DNA of 64,000 bases, taken from NCBI RefSeq assembly GCF_047663525.1, contig NC_092587.1, positions 203,822,001 through 203,886,000 of the forward strand. The letters run 5' to 3'. Below, piece after piece: positions 24,471 through 33,887 of the stretch (position 1 is its first letter; every line of letters starts with the position of its first letter). The notes under the pieces are model-generated. The model ran no database searches, was not told the origin of the DNA, and saw only the letters and a list, made by a program, of their open reading frames with translations. The stretch is from Anas platyrhynchos. Taxonomy: Eukaryota > Chordata > Aves > Anseriformes > Anatidae. Both the position numbers and the translations under genes were made by a program.

Positions 24471-27400
24471 GCGGCCGTCCCTGAGGAGGCGCGGGGGCTG
24501 CCGCCGCCACCGCTGGTGAACAAGATGTCGGCGTGGCTGGGAGGCGCCGGCTGGTTGGCGGCACTGCTGGCCAATGGCTTCAGCCAGCGGCCCCTCCTCA
24601 CGGCAGGTAGGGGACGGGGGAAGGGGCTGGGGTGTGGGGTTTTGGGGTGGGTTTGGGGTTTGGGAGGGTGAGGGGAGGTGAGGGAGGTAGGGGGGAGAGT
24701 GGGTTGGGGGCGTTGGGGAAGGGGGAGTGAGGGGTTGGGGGGGAATGGGGAGGGTTTGGGGGGGGGGTTGAGGGGGAATGGGGAGGGATTTGGGGGGACT
24801 GAGGGGGAATAGGGAGGGATTTGGGGGCGATTCTGAGGGGGAATGGGGAAGGATTTGAGGGTCTGAGAGGTAATGGGGAGGACCTAGGGGGGACTCTGAG
24901 GGGGAATGTGGAGGATTTAAGGGGGGCTTTGAGGGGTTGGGGAGGGATTTGGGGGGATTCTGTGGGGTAATGGGGAGGGTTTAGGGGGTCTGAGAGGTAA
25001 TGGGGAGGGATTTGGGGGGTCTGAGGGGGAATAGGGAGGGATTTGGGGGTCTGAGAGGTAATGGGGAGGGTCTGAGGGGCAATGGGGAGGGATTTTGGGG
25101 TCTGAGGGGGAACGGGGAGGACCTAAGGGGGACTCCGAGGGGTAATGGGGAGGATTTAAGGGGGGCTTTGAGGGGTTTGGGAGGGATTTGTGGGGATTCT
25201 GTGGGGTAATGGGGAGGGATTTGGGGGGGCTGAGGGGTAATGGGGAGGATCTAGGGGGGGCTTTGAGGAGTTCGAGAGGGATTTGGGGGAATTCTGTGGG
25301 GTAAAGGGGAGGGACTTGGGGGCGATTCTGAGAGGTAATGGGGATGGATTTGGGGGTCTGAGGGGGAATGGGGAGGACCTAGGGGGGGCTCTGAGGGATT
25401 GGGGAGGGATTTGGGGTGCTGAGGGGTAATGAAGAGGGATTTGGGAGAACTGAGGGAGAATGGGGAGAATCTAGGGGGGGCTTTGAGGGGTTGTGGAGGG
25501 ATTTGGAGGAATTCTGTGGGGTAAAGGGGAGAGATTTGGGGGATCTGAGGGGGACTGGGGAGGGATTTGGGGGGTCTGAGGGGGAATGGGGAGGATCTAG
25601 GGGTAATGGGGATGGATTTGGGGGTCTGAGGGGGAATGGGGAGGATCTAAGGGGAGCTTTGAGGGGTTGGGGAAGGATTTGGGGGGCTGAGGGGTAATGG
25701 GGGAGGATTTAAGGGGGACTCTGAGGGGTTGGGGGGATTTGGGGGGATTCTGTAGGGTAATGGGGAGGGATTTGGGGGGATCCTGAGGGGATGTGGTGAG
25801 GGGTTTAGGAGGTCTCTGAGGGATTTCAGGGGTGTCTGAGGGATATGGGGAGGGATTTGGGGGGATTATGGTAGGTAATGGGGAGGATCTAAGGGTGGCT
25901 TTGAGGGGTTGGGGAGGGATTTTGGGGGCTGAGGGGTAATGGGGAGGATTTAGGGGGAATTCTGAGGGGTTGGGGGGATTTGGAGGGATTCTATGAGGTA
26001 ATGGGGAGGGATCTGGGGGGACTGAGGGGGAATAGGGAGGGATTTGGGGGCGATTCTGAGGGGAAATGGGGAGGGATTTGGGGGGTCTGAGAGGTAATGG
26101 GGAGGGTCTGAGGGGGTCTAAGGGGCAATGGGGGGGGATTTGGGGGTCTGAGAGGGAACAGGGAGGACCTAGGGGAGACTCTGAGGGGGAATGGGGAGGA
26201 TCTAAGGGGGGCTTTGAGGGGTTTGGGAGGGATTTGGGGGGATTCTGTTGGGTAATGGGGAGGGTTTAGGGGGTCTGAGAGGTAATGGGGAGGGTCTGAG
26301 GGTCAATGGGGAGGGATTTGGGGGTCTGAGGGGGAACGGGGAGGACCTAAAGGGGACTCTGAGGGGTAATGGGGAGGATTTAAGGGGGACTTTGAGGGGC
26401 TGGAGAGGGATTTCGGGGGATTCTGTGGGGTAATGGGGAGGGATTTGGGGGTCTGAGAGGTAATGGGGAGGGATTTGGGGGAATTCTGAGGGGTAATGGC
26501 AAGGATCTAAGGGGGATTTTGAGGGGTTGGGGAGGGATTTGGGGGGGTCTGAGGGGTAATGGGGAGGATCTAAGGGAGACTGAGGGGTTAGGGAGGGCTT
26601 TGGGGGGATTCTGTGGGGTAATGGGGAGGGATTGGGGGGGCTGATGGGTAGTGGGGAAGGATTTGGGGTGGCACTGAGGGGTAAAAGGGAGGATCTGTGG
26701 AGATTTTGATGGGTTGGGCAGGATTTGGGGGGATTCTGAGGGGATGTGAAGGGGTTTAGGAGGACTCTGAGGGATAATAAAGAGGATCTGAGGAGGGTCT
26801 GAGGGGTTGGGGAGAGATTTTGGGGGCGTTCTGACGGGTAATGGGGAGAGATTTGGGGACTCAGGGGTAATAGGGAGGATCTAAGGGGGATTTGGGGAAT
26901 CTGAGGGGTAAGTCTCCTAAGGGAGACTTTGAGGGGTTAGGGAGGGATCTGGGGGGATTCTGTGGGGTAATGAGGAGGTATTTGGGACTGAGGTGGTTTG
27001 GGGGATTCTGAGCGATTGGGGGTGATTTGGGGAGATTCTGAGGGGTAGTGGGAGGGATTTCAGGGGGATTGTGAGGGGATGTAAAGGGGTTTAGGAGGAC
27101 TCTGAGGGATAATGGGGAGGGATTTGGGGGGTCTAAGGGGATGTGGTGAGTTTAGGAGGACTGAGGGGTGATGGGGAGGATTTGAGGGAGGTCTGGAGGA
27201 TAATGGGGAGGGATTTGGGGGGATTCTGAAGGGTAATTTGTAGGCATTTGGGGGGACTCTGAGGGACACTGGGGAGGGATTTGGGGTATGCCGAGGGGTT
27301 GAGTGGTTTGGCAGGGATTCTGAAGGGCCTTGGGGATTTGGGATTCTGAGGGGTGTAGGGCAGGGTTTGGGGAGATTCTGAGGGGATGTGGAGCGGGATC

Positions 27401-28533
27401 TAGGAGGACTCTGAGGGGTAATGGGGAAGGTTTGGGGGGACTCTGAGGGATATGGAGAGGATTTGAGGGGAATTCAGGGAACTGGGGGGGAACCCTGAGG
27501 TGACAGGTGGGGGGGGCGGAATTTGGGGCAACTCTGAGATTTTGGAGGGGGATTTGGGGACAATCTGAAGTGAGGGATCTTTTTTTATTTCTTTTTTTTT
27601 GCGTCCTCGATGTCAGATCACCCTTTTTGGCCTTTTCTTTTCCCCTTGCAGGTGTTCACCGCCAGGTTCTCTTCACCACCGTGGGCTGGTTTGCCGGCTA
27701 CTTCCTCGCCAAGCGCACCGAGTACGTGCACGCCAGGAAGGACCGCGAAATGTTCGAGTACGTCAGGCACCACCCGGAGGACTTCAAGACAGCAGGTTGG
27801 TATTTTGGGAAAGACCTCATCCTGCCGTAGCATTTTGGTTAATAAACAAATATATAAATATAACAAGACGTCGATGTGCTGCTTGCAGGTTCTTTTTTGA
27901 CAACTCAAAATGCTTTTGATGCTTTTTCACGGTATTAATTGTAACAGCAGTCAGCAGTTAGCATCTGAAAGCAGGTATTTTTGTTAAGCTGATCAGCTCG
28001 ATGACCAACTCTTCCTCTTAATAATTTATTTATATATAAAAATGGCAGAGCCAAACCGAAATAAGCGGATCGACCAAAATTGTGCCAGTAAATGAAAATC
28101 CAAGAAAATAACGAATATCGGAAATCACAAAAAATGCCTCAGTAAATAAAAGTTTCGCTAGCAGCTGGGGGCAGAATTGTTTGTTTTCTAATAAAGCACA
28201 GCCAGCTGGCTGCCTGTTGGATAATGATGGCATCGTGCTGTGTCAGCGGGCGGCTGCAGACGTAAGGAGGCGTTGCAGAAGTGAGCTCTGCACTTCTGCC
28301 CCATGGAAAAGAAATTGCGTGCTCGGTTTGTGCAGCAAGCTAGCTGGTAGCAGGAGGCAGGTTTTTGGTGGCTTGGTAACCTTCTGAACAGGAAAATAGT
28401 GCTGGTTTGGGCATTTCAATCTTGAAAATTGATCTCAAATGCTGAACAGGGATTTTCCTAAACCATCTCCTTGCCCCTTGCAGGAAAGAAGAGAATCGGA
28501 GAGCTCCTGGAGGACTTCATTCCAATCCGCTGA
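24468..28533 (+). CDS. NDUFC2: NDUFC2, mitochondrial complex I subunit B14.5b
   Basis: Three exons, 24468-24606, 27652-27795 and 28484-28533, join in frame into 333 nt, 110 aa (human 119). The ATG sits in a good context (GCGCCATGG). NDUFC2 is a supernumerary inner-membrane subunit of NADH:ubiquinone oxidoreductase, needed for assembly of the membrane arm. Two hydrophobic segments are visible, about residues 22-38 and 52-68. The most conserved part is AGYFLAKR..Y..ARKDREMF.Y.R.HPEDF, then the C-terminal I.ELLEDFIPIR, which corresponds to the human IFEKFHPIR end. The N-terminus is shorter and more alanine-rich than the human one. The donor of intron 2 is weak (GTTGGT). A poly(A) signal AATAAA lies at 28649-28654. 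Intron 1 is almost wholly a G-rich minisatellite. Confidence 0.94.
24640..27560. repeat. G-rich minisatellite filling NDUFC2 intron 1
   Basis: About 2.9 kb of degenerate tandem repeats. The commonest unit is near 33 bp, of the form GGGGAGGGATTTGGGGG followed by GATTCTGAGGGGTAAT. Variants replace GATTTGGGGG with GATCTAAGGGGG, and a short 21-bp form occurs. At this unit length there would be roughly 90 copies. The non-template strand carries dense runs of three or more G, giving many potential G-quadruplexes. Long open frames seen in it follow from the repeat and are not genes. The array starts soon after the exon 1 donor and stops about 90 bases before the exon 2 acceptor. Confidence 0.93.
27796..27846 (+). 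terminator. Possible intronic poly(A) site of NDUFC2 after exon 2
   Basis: Reading through the weak exon 2 donor adds eleven codons, GWYFGKDLILP, and a TAG at 27828-27830. AATAAA follows at 27841-27846. This makes a potential alternative last exon. It is only a sequence possibility; no cleavage site can be confirmed. Confidence 0.35.
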
Positions 28534-28969
28534 GGGTTTCCCCAGCAGCTACAAGCCTGCGTCTCACAAAGCATCCTCCCAATTCCATCCTGAGAGCTCC
28601 TGCAGGCTGCTCATGGCCTGGGTAAAGAGCTACCCTTCATTTTCACTGAATAAAAGTTAGGATTAAACACAGAGTATTCAGGTTTTTGTTCTTCTGTTAC
28701 GTTATATCAATATATTTTGTGTTCTTATGTTGGTTTTTCTTTGCCTGGTGGTCAGGATTCAATCTTTCTGCCCTGCTTTGTGGATCCTAAGTCAGCACGT
28801 TGACCCCGAACGTGTTCCAGACGTGCTGAGAACCCGCAGCTCTCCTGAATTTCACTGCGGGGTGCTCAGCATGTCTGGAGGTGGGAGTATTTCCAGATGT
28901 ATTTAAACATTTAGGTCTGGAAATATAAAAAGGTGGAAGAAAATACTGCAGGTGCGGCCATGCCAGGGA
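28534..28969. other. NDUFC2 3-prime UTR and flank before the THRSP palindrome
   Basis: Contains the end of NDUFC2 (poly(A) signal at 28649) and about 300 bases of ordinary sequence. No gene is seen. The left arm of the THRSP inverted repeat begins at about 28970. Confidence 0.5.
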
Positions 28970-29411
28970 TCTTTGGAGCTCAGGGCAGGTCACAGCCCCT
29001 TCTGGGTGTCCCCCCCATCCTCCCAAATCCCTCTCATGGGGTCACCTCCCCTTGACAAAACCGTCTTTCCCCCCTTGGAGAGGTGGCTCCTGCCTCTCCC
29101 CAGCACACGCTGAGCCTTGCGCCGGCTCCCACAGCCCCAAAACCCAAAGTGTCCCCCTCCCAGCTCCCTGGGGCCCCTCTGGGGCCACTTGTCCCAGCCC
29201 TGTGCTGGGGCTGCAGACGGACCCCACTGTGGGGTCGGGGCCCCGCTTGTCCCCGTGTCCCACAACACCACAAGCACGCGGCCGCTTCGGAAGAGTCCTT
29301 TTATTAGCAAAGAGAGGGGCAAAGGCCCGCGCGGCTCCAGGTACCAGCTGGAACCAGCTCCGCAGAGCTCGGGGCGAGAGCGCAAGGCCGCCGCCTGCCC
29401 CCGCCGCCGCC

Positions 29412-29415
<4 letters not shown>

Positions 29416-29442
<27 letters not shown>
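29416..29442 (-). repeat. (CAG)9 in the 3-prime UTR of THRSP copy 1
   Basis: Nine CTG on the plus strand, which is CAG in the transcript, within the second, non-coding exon of copy 1. The mirror position in copy 2 has the same count. Copy 3 lacks it. Confidence 0.9.
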
Positions 29443-29447
<5 letters not shown>

Positions 29448-29689
29448 CGCCAAGCGAGAGGAGGGCGCGAGGCGGGCAGCTCCGTGGCGGCCCCGGAGGG
29501 CGGCGAGGGCTCTGGCGCTGAGGGTCCGGCCCCACGGCGTTCCCCGCGGGTCCTGGCGCTGGAGGTGGAGGAGCGGGGCTGCGGGAAGAGGCAGAGACGC
29601 CGCGTGATGCCCGGGCTCCGCCAGCACCTCCCCGGGGCCCCCCCGGGCTCCGGCCCCCAGCGCTCGCTCACCTGGAGCCCGCGGCGGCT

Positions 29690-30091
29690 TCACCAGCTGG
29701 GCTGCCCGTCGCTGGGGCTGATCTGCTCCAGGATCTGGCTGTACCTGCGCGTCAGGGCCGTGGTGTCCCTGGCCAGGTGGCTGAGGACCTGCTGCAAGCC
29801 GGCCAGGTGGTGGGACAGGCGCTCCTCCAGGTTGCCCTCGGCTCCGTCGTCCGGGGCCGCCTCGGCGTCGTCCTCGGCGTCCCCGCTGCCGCCGGGGTCG
29901 GTGACGGAGGCCAGGCCTCGCTCCACCACGGGCTTGATGGCCTTGAGGAGCTGGTAGCGCTCATACAGGTCTGTGGGGCCGCCCTCGGGGGCCTCCCCGT
30001 CCCGCTCCTGCTGCGGGAAGACCCCTCGCAGCAGGCTGGGGAACATCACCTCCTGCTCCATCTTCTGGGTGGCCGACAAGTACTGCTCCAT
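29690..30091 (-). CDS. THRSP: THRSP (Spot 14) copy 1, in the ancestral position
   Basis: Single coding exon, 133 aa (human THRSP 146), starting MEQYLSATQKMEQEVMFPSL. The ATG at 30091 was chosen over an in-frame upstream ATG because it aligns with copy 3 and lies just below the TATA box; the upstream codon sits in or before the start region. Spot 14 is a small, acidic, thyroid-hormone- and carbohydrate-responsive protein. It promotes lipogenesis, pairs with MID1IP1 and influences acetyl-CoA carboxylase polymerisation. The conserved N-terminal helix (VMFPSLLRGV) and C-terminal amphipathic region (LEERLSHHLAGLQQVL) are intact around an acidic middle (DAEDDAEAAPDD). The 3-prime UTR is split by a 93-bp intron (29579-29671). 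The poly(A) signal is at 29300-29305. It is tail to tail with NDUFC2, as in mammals. Confidence 0.93.
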   Translation of the reverse strand: MEQYLSATQKMEQEVMFPSLLRGVFPQQERDGEAPEGGPTDLYERYQLLKAIKPVVERGLASVTDPGGSGDAEDDAEAAPDDGAEGNLEERLSHHLAGLQQVLSHLARDTTALTRRYSQILEQISPSDGQPSW

Positions 30092-30135
30092 GGCCTCAGC
30101 GCTTCTCCTGCTGCTCCCCGTGTGTCCCACAGAGG

Positions 30136-30144
30136 CTTTTTATG
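30136..30144 (-). promoter_or_regulatory. TATA-like box of THRSP copy 1
   Basis: CTTTTTATG on the plus strand, CATAAAAAG on the coding strand, 44 bases before the ATG. The same word at the same spacing precedes copies 2 and 3. A purine-rich tract (GGGGAGGAGGAAG type) lies just upstream in all three. Confidence 0.75.
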
Positions 30145-31102
30145 GGGCCGGGCACGGCCCCGCTCCGCTCTCCTCTCCTCCCCTCTGCTTCCTCCTCCCC
30201 TGGCCGGGCTGGGCTCCAGCCCCATGTCCCTGGCTCTGCCCGCGCGTGGCCTTGGCCCCAGCTGGCCCCCGGTGCCGCTGTGTCCCCAGGGTACCCAGAG
30301 AGCCGGGTGGCGAGGAGGGGAGGGGATGTGCCGTGCGGCCTCTGCCTGAAGATTTCCCATCCTGCCAAGGCCACTCGGGAGGCTGGGGGTGTCACTGCCG
30401 CTGGGGTGGCTTTGGCTGGGGCTCGGTGGCCGCACTGTGTCCCTGGCTCTGCTCCCCCTGCCCCAGCGGTGCTGCTGCCACCCAGGGGGACGTCCCCTCT
30501 GCCCCCGTGCCTGTCCCCCACTGTCCCATTGGGGCCACGGGTGTTGAGCAAGGCCCTGAGGCAGCCAAGGCTCAGGGGGACACACAGGGGGACACCACCT
30601 CCTGCTCCCCACCCCCTGGGCTGAGCGTTGTCCTCCTGGGCTGCTGCGGGGCTCGGGGCAGCTGATGGGGTCTCAGCAACCCAAGGATGGTCCCTGGCAC
30701 CGCAGCGTGTCTGTCCCCATGTGCCGGGGGTGCTGCTTTCAGGGAACGTGGAAAAAGCCAAGATCAGAGCAGGGCTGAAGTTCTGCTGAGCTCCCACCGG
30801 GACCATGCCCGGCGGTGGCGCCTGGCGCTTGCAACAGGGCCAAAGGCCGGGCTGCCAGGGAGTGTGGCAACCCGCTCCTATTTTGGGATCAGCCACAGGG
30901 TCCTTTGGCCCTTTGGCAGCCCTCGCCGGTAGCAGCTCTGCCCCGCATGCACACCGCGGGACGCTCTGCCCCACGCGCTCTCACGCTGGGGCCCCGTGGC
31001 CTCCCCCACCTCTTCCCCTAAACGGACCTAAACGTGCCCCTAAAGGACCAGGGGCTGGAGACCCCAAGGCACAGGACCCTGAGTAGCTGCTGGGGTCGGG
31101 CC

Positions 31103-31697
31103 ACAAAAATATTGAGCAGAGTGGGCACAAAGGAGTCCATGGACCCTCATGGGATGCACCCAGGGGTGCTGAGGGAGCTGGCAGGTGGCGATGCAACAAG
31201 GGGAAATCGTGCCTGAACTAGTCGAGATGCTGCTAAAAGGAAATCACCAGCTTGATGGGAGAGGAGGGAGCAGTGGATTTTGTCTCACTGGACTTCTATA
31301 GGGCTTTGACGCTGTCCCCATAACATCCCCATGGAGTCGCTGCTGAAGTAGGGGAAGGGGGAGAGGCCAGTGAGGGGTTTCAAAAACCAGCTGAATGGCT
31401 GCACCCAGAGAGGGTGGCAGGGGAGCAAAGTCCTGCTGGAAAATGGACACACGTGGAGCACCCCGTGGGCAGTATGGACCCAGCTGTGTTTGACAACTTC
31501 AGTAAGGATCCGGGCGGCCCCGCAGATTGCAGCCTCAGCAAGTTTGCTGATGCCATGGCACGGGGAGGAGCGGCAGGTTGGGCACAGGGCCCCACAGCCA
31601 TGAGGACGTGGCCAGGCCGGGAGGTGGGCTGAGAAACATCTCCTGGAGCTCAGTGAGGGGAAGCACAAAGCCCTGGCACCACAGGGACACACTGCTG
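31103..31697 (+). repeat. Decayed CR1 ORF2 remnants forming the core between the palindrome arms
   Basis: This non-palindromic spacer shows scattered but ordered matches to the CR1 reverse transcriptase region on the plus strand. These are GGGATGCACCCAGGGGTGCTGAGGGAGCTGG, then a GCAGTGGATTTTGTCTC segment (V-D-F-V, followed by L-D-F and the A of the RT motif), then CAGCAAGTTTGCTGATG, then GTGGGCTGAGAAACATCTCC. Segments between these are missing, so it is a LINE with internal deletions. No gene is present. Confidence 0.75.
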
Positions 31698-32654
31698 CCC
31701 AACCCCAGCAGCCACTCGGGGTCCTGTGCTTTGAGGTCTCCAGCCCCTGGTCCTTTAGGGGCATGTTTAGGTCCGTTTAGGGGAAGAGGTGGGGGTGGCC
31801 ACAGGGCCCTGGCGTGAGAGCGCGTGGGGCAGAGCGTCCCGCGGTGTGCATGCGGGGCAGAGCTGCTACCGGCGAGGGCTGCCAAAGGGCCAAAGGACCC
31901 CGTGGCCGATCCCAAAATAGGAGCGGGTTGCCACACTCCCTGGCAGCCCGGCCTTTGGCCCTGTTGCAAGAGCCAGGCGCCGCCGCCGGGCATGGTCCCG
32001 GTGGGATCTCAGCAGAACTTCAGCCCTGCTCTGATCTTGGACTTTTCCCTGCGAGCAGCACCCCCAGCACATGGGGACGGACACGCTGCGGTGCCAGGGA
32101 CCACCCTTGGGTTGCTGAGTCCCCATCAGCTGCCCCGAGCCCCACAGCAGCCCAGGAGGACAATGTTCAGCCTGGGGGTGGGGAGCAGGAGCTGGTGTCC
32201 CCCTGGGTGTCCCCCTGTCACCTCTGTGCCTTGGCTGCCTCAGGGCCTTGCTCAACACCCATGGCCCCAACGGGACGGTGGGGGACAGGCACGGGGGCAG
32301 AGGGGACGTCCCCCTGGGCGGCAGCAGCACCGCTGGGGCAGGGGGAGCAGAGCCAGGGACACAGTGCGGCCACCGAGCCCCAGCCAAAGCCACCCCAGAG
32401 GCAGTGACACCCCCAGCCTCCCGAGTGGCCTTGGCGGGATGGGAAATCTTCAGGCGGAGGCTGCACGGCACCTCCCCTCCCCTCCTCGCCACCCGGCTCT
32501 CTGGGTACCCTGGGGACACGGTGGCACCGGGGGCCAGCTGGGGCCAAGGCCACGCGCGGGCAGAGCCAGGGACATGGGGCTGGAGCCCAGCCCGGCCAGG
32601 GGAGGAGGAAACAGAGGGGAGGAGAGGGGAGCGGAGCGGGGCTGTGCCCGGCCC

Positions 32655-32663
32655 CATAAAAAG
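32655..32663 (+). promoter_or_regulatory. TATA-like box of THRSP copy 2
   Basis: CATAAAAAG, 45 bases before the ATG, preceded by a long purine-rich tract at about 32597-32640. Initiation 25-30 bases downstream would leave a 5-prime UTR of only about 20 bases. Confidence 0.75.
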
Positions 32664-32707
32664 CCTCTGTGGGACACACGGGCAGCAGCAGGAGAAGCGC
32701 TGAGGCC

Positions 32708-33109
32708 ATGGAGCAGTACTTGTCGGCCACCCAGAAGATGGAGCAGGAGGTGATGTTCCCCAGCCTGCTACGAGGGGTCTTCCCGCAGCAGGAGCGGGAC
32801 GGGGAGGCCCCCGAGGGCGGCCCCACAGACCTGTACGAGCGCTACCAGCTCCTCAAGGCCATCAAGCCCGTGGTGGAGCGAGGCCTGGCCTCCGTCACCG
32901 ACCCCGGCAGCAGCGGGGACGCCGAGGACGACGCCGAGGCGGCCGCGGACGACGGAGCTGAGGGCAACCTGGAGGAGCGCCTGTCCCACCACCTGGCCGG
33001 CTTGCAGCAGGTCCTCAGCCACCTGGCCAGGGACACCACGGCCCTGACGCGCAGGTACAGCCAGATCCTGGAGCAGATCAGCCCCAGCGATGGGCAGCCC
33101 AGCTGGTGA
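32708..33109 (+). CDS. THRSP: THRSP (Spot 14) copy 2, in the right palindrome arm
   Basis: 133 aa, differing from copy 1 at two residues only, both in the acidic middle (G68S and P80A). The gene is complete: TATA box, ATG in the context GAGGCCATGG, stop at 33107-33109, donor CAG|GTGAGC at 33128, acceptor CCCCCAG ending at 33220, second non-coding exon with (CAG)9, and AATAAA at 33494-33499. It is transcribed away from copy 1, with about 2.6 kb between the two start codons. The function should be that of Spot 14 (lipogenic regulation with MID1IP1). Chicken is known to have two THRSP paralogues, called alpha and beta; which copy here corresponds to which cannot be settled without alignment. Confidence 0.92.
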   Translation: MEQYLSATQKMEQEVMFPSLLRGVFPQQERDGEAPEGGPTDLYERYQLLKAIKPVVERGLASVTDPGSSGDAEDDAEAAADDGAEGNLEERLSHHLAGLQQVLSHLARDTTALTRRYSQILEQISPSDGQPSW

Positions 33110-33351
33110 AGCCGCCGCGGGCTCCAGGTGAGCGAGCGCTGGGGGCCGGAGCCCGGGGGGGCCCCGGGGAGGTGCTGGCAGAGCCCGGGCATCACGCGGC
33201 GTCTCTGCCTCTTCCCCCAGCCCCGCTCCTCCACCTCCAGCGCCAGGACCCGTGGGGAACGCCGTGGGGCCGGATCCTCAGCGCCAGAGCCCTCGCTGCC
33301 CTCCGGGGCCGCCACGGAGCCGCCCGCCTCGCGCCCTCCTCTCGCTTGGCG

Positions 33352-33356
<5 letters not shown>

Positions 33357-33383
<27 letters not shown>
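33357..33383 (+). repeat. (CAG)9 in the 3-prime UTR of THRSP copy 2
   Basis: Nine CAG triplets in the non-coding second exon, the mirror image of 29416-29442. The equal count in both arms fits recent duplication or ongoing conversion. Confidence 0.9.
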
Positions 33384-33387
<4 letters not shown>

Positions 33388-33887
33388 GGTGGCAGCGGGG
33401 GCAGGCGGCGGCCTCGCGCTCTCGCCCCGAGCTCTGCGGAGCTGGTTCCAGCTGGTACCTGGAGCCGCGCGGGCCTTTGCCCCTCTCTTTGCTAATAAAA
33501 GGACTCTTGCGAAGCGGCCGCGTGCTTGTGGTGTTGTGGGACACGGGGACAAGCGGGGCCCCGACCCCACAGTGGGGTCCGTCTGCAGCCCCAGCACAGG
33601 GCTGGGACAAGTGGCCCCGGAGAGGGGCCCCAGGGAGCTGGGAGGGGGACACTTTGGGTTTTGGGGCTGTGGGAGCCAGCGTGAGGCTCAGCGTGTGCTG
33701 GGGAGAGGCAGGAACCACCTCTCCAAGGGGGGAAAGACGGTTTTGTCAAGGGGAGGTGACCCCATGAGAGGGATTTGGGAGGATGGGGGGACACCCAGAA
33801 GGGGCTGTGACCTGCCCCGAGCCCCAAAGGAGCACTCCACAGCAGATCAAGCCCTCACCACCACGGCATGGGCTCTGCTCTGCTGGA

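Larger units (their letters stand above)
28970..31102. repeat. Left arm of the THRSP inverted repeat
   Basis: The whole arm is the reverse complement of 31698-33830 with scattered substitutions and small indels. Matching marks include the outer end (CAGGGCAGGTCACAGCCCC at 28981-28999 against its complement near 33803), the CTG/CAG nonamer repeats, THRSP coding exons, TATA boxes and the inner end (CCTAAACGGACCTAAAC near 31017). Arm length is about 2.13 kb on each side. It carries THRSP copy 1 complete with promoter, intron and poly(A) signal. Confidence 0.93.
31698..33830. repeat. Right arm of the THRSP inverted repeat
   Basis: Reverse complement of 28970-31102 with limited divergence. One small difference is near 32190-32220, where this arm carries an extra CTGGGTGTCCCC unit. 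It carries THRSP copy 2 complete. The symmetry centre of the palindrome is near 31400. Confidence 0.93.

Noticed and set aside
25000-26433. Glycine-rich ORFs in NDUFC2 intron 1
   Set aside because: Products of the G-rich tandem repeat unit, without splice or start context.
29052-29957. A 301-codon plus-strand ORF and other long ORFs opposite THRSP copy 1 (mirrored at 32842-33597)
   Set aside because: They lie antisense to the coding exon and UTR in very GC-rich DNA where stops are rare. No domain is recognised, and their existence in both arms follows from the palindrome.
32669-32707. Upstream in-frame ATG giving a 146-aa THRSP in copies 1 and 2 (MGHTGSSRRSAEA extension)
   Set aside because: It lies only about 6 bases past the TATA-like box, upstream of where transcription should start, and copy 3 lacks it. 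The coincidence with the human length of 146 is chance.
28970-33830. Palindrome as a simple assembly or fold-back artefact
   Set aside because: The arms differ by substitutions and small indels, and the core is unique sequence, which a technical fold-back would not produce. Long-read confirmation would still be needed to exclude a haplotype mis-join.
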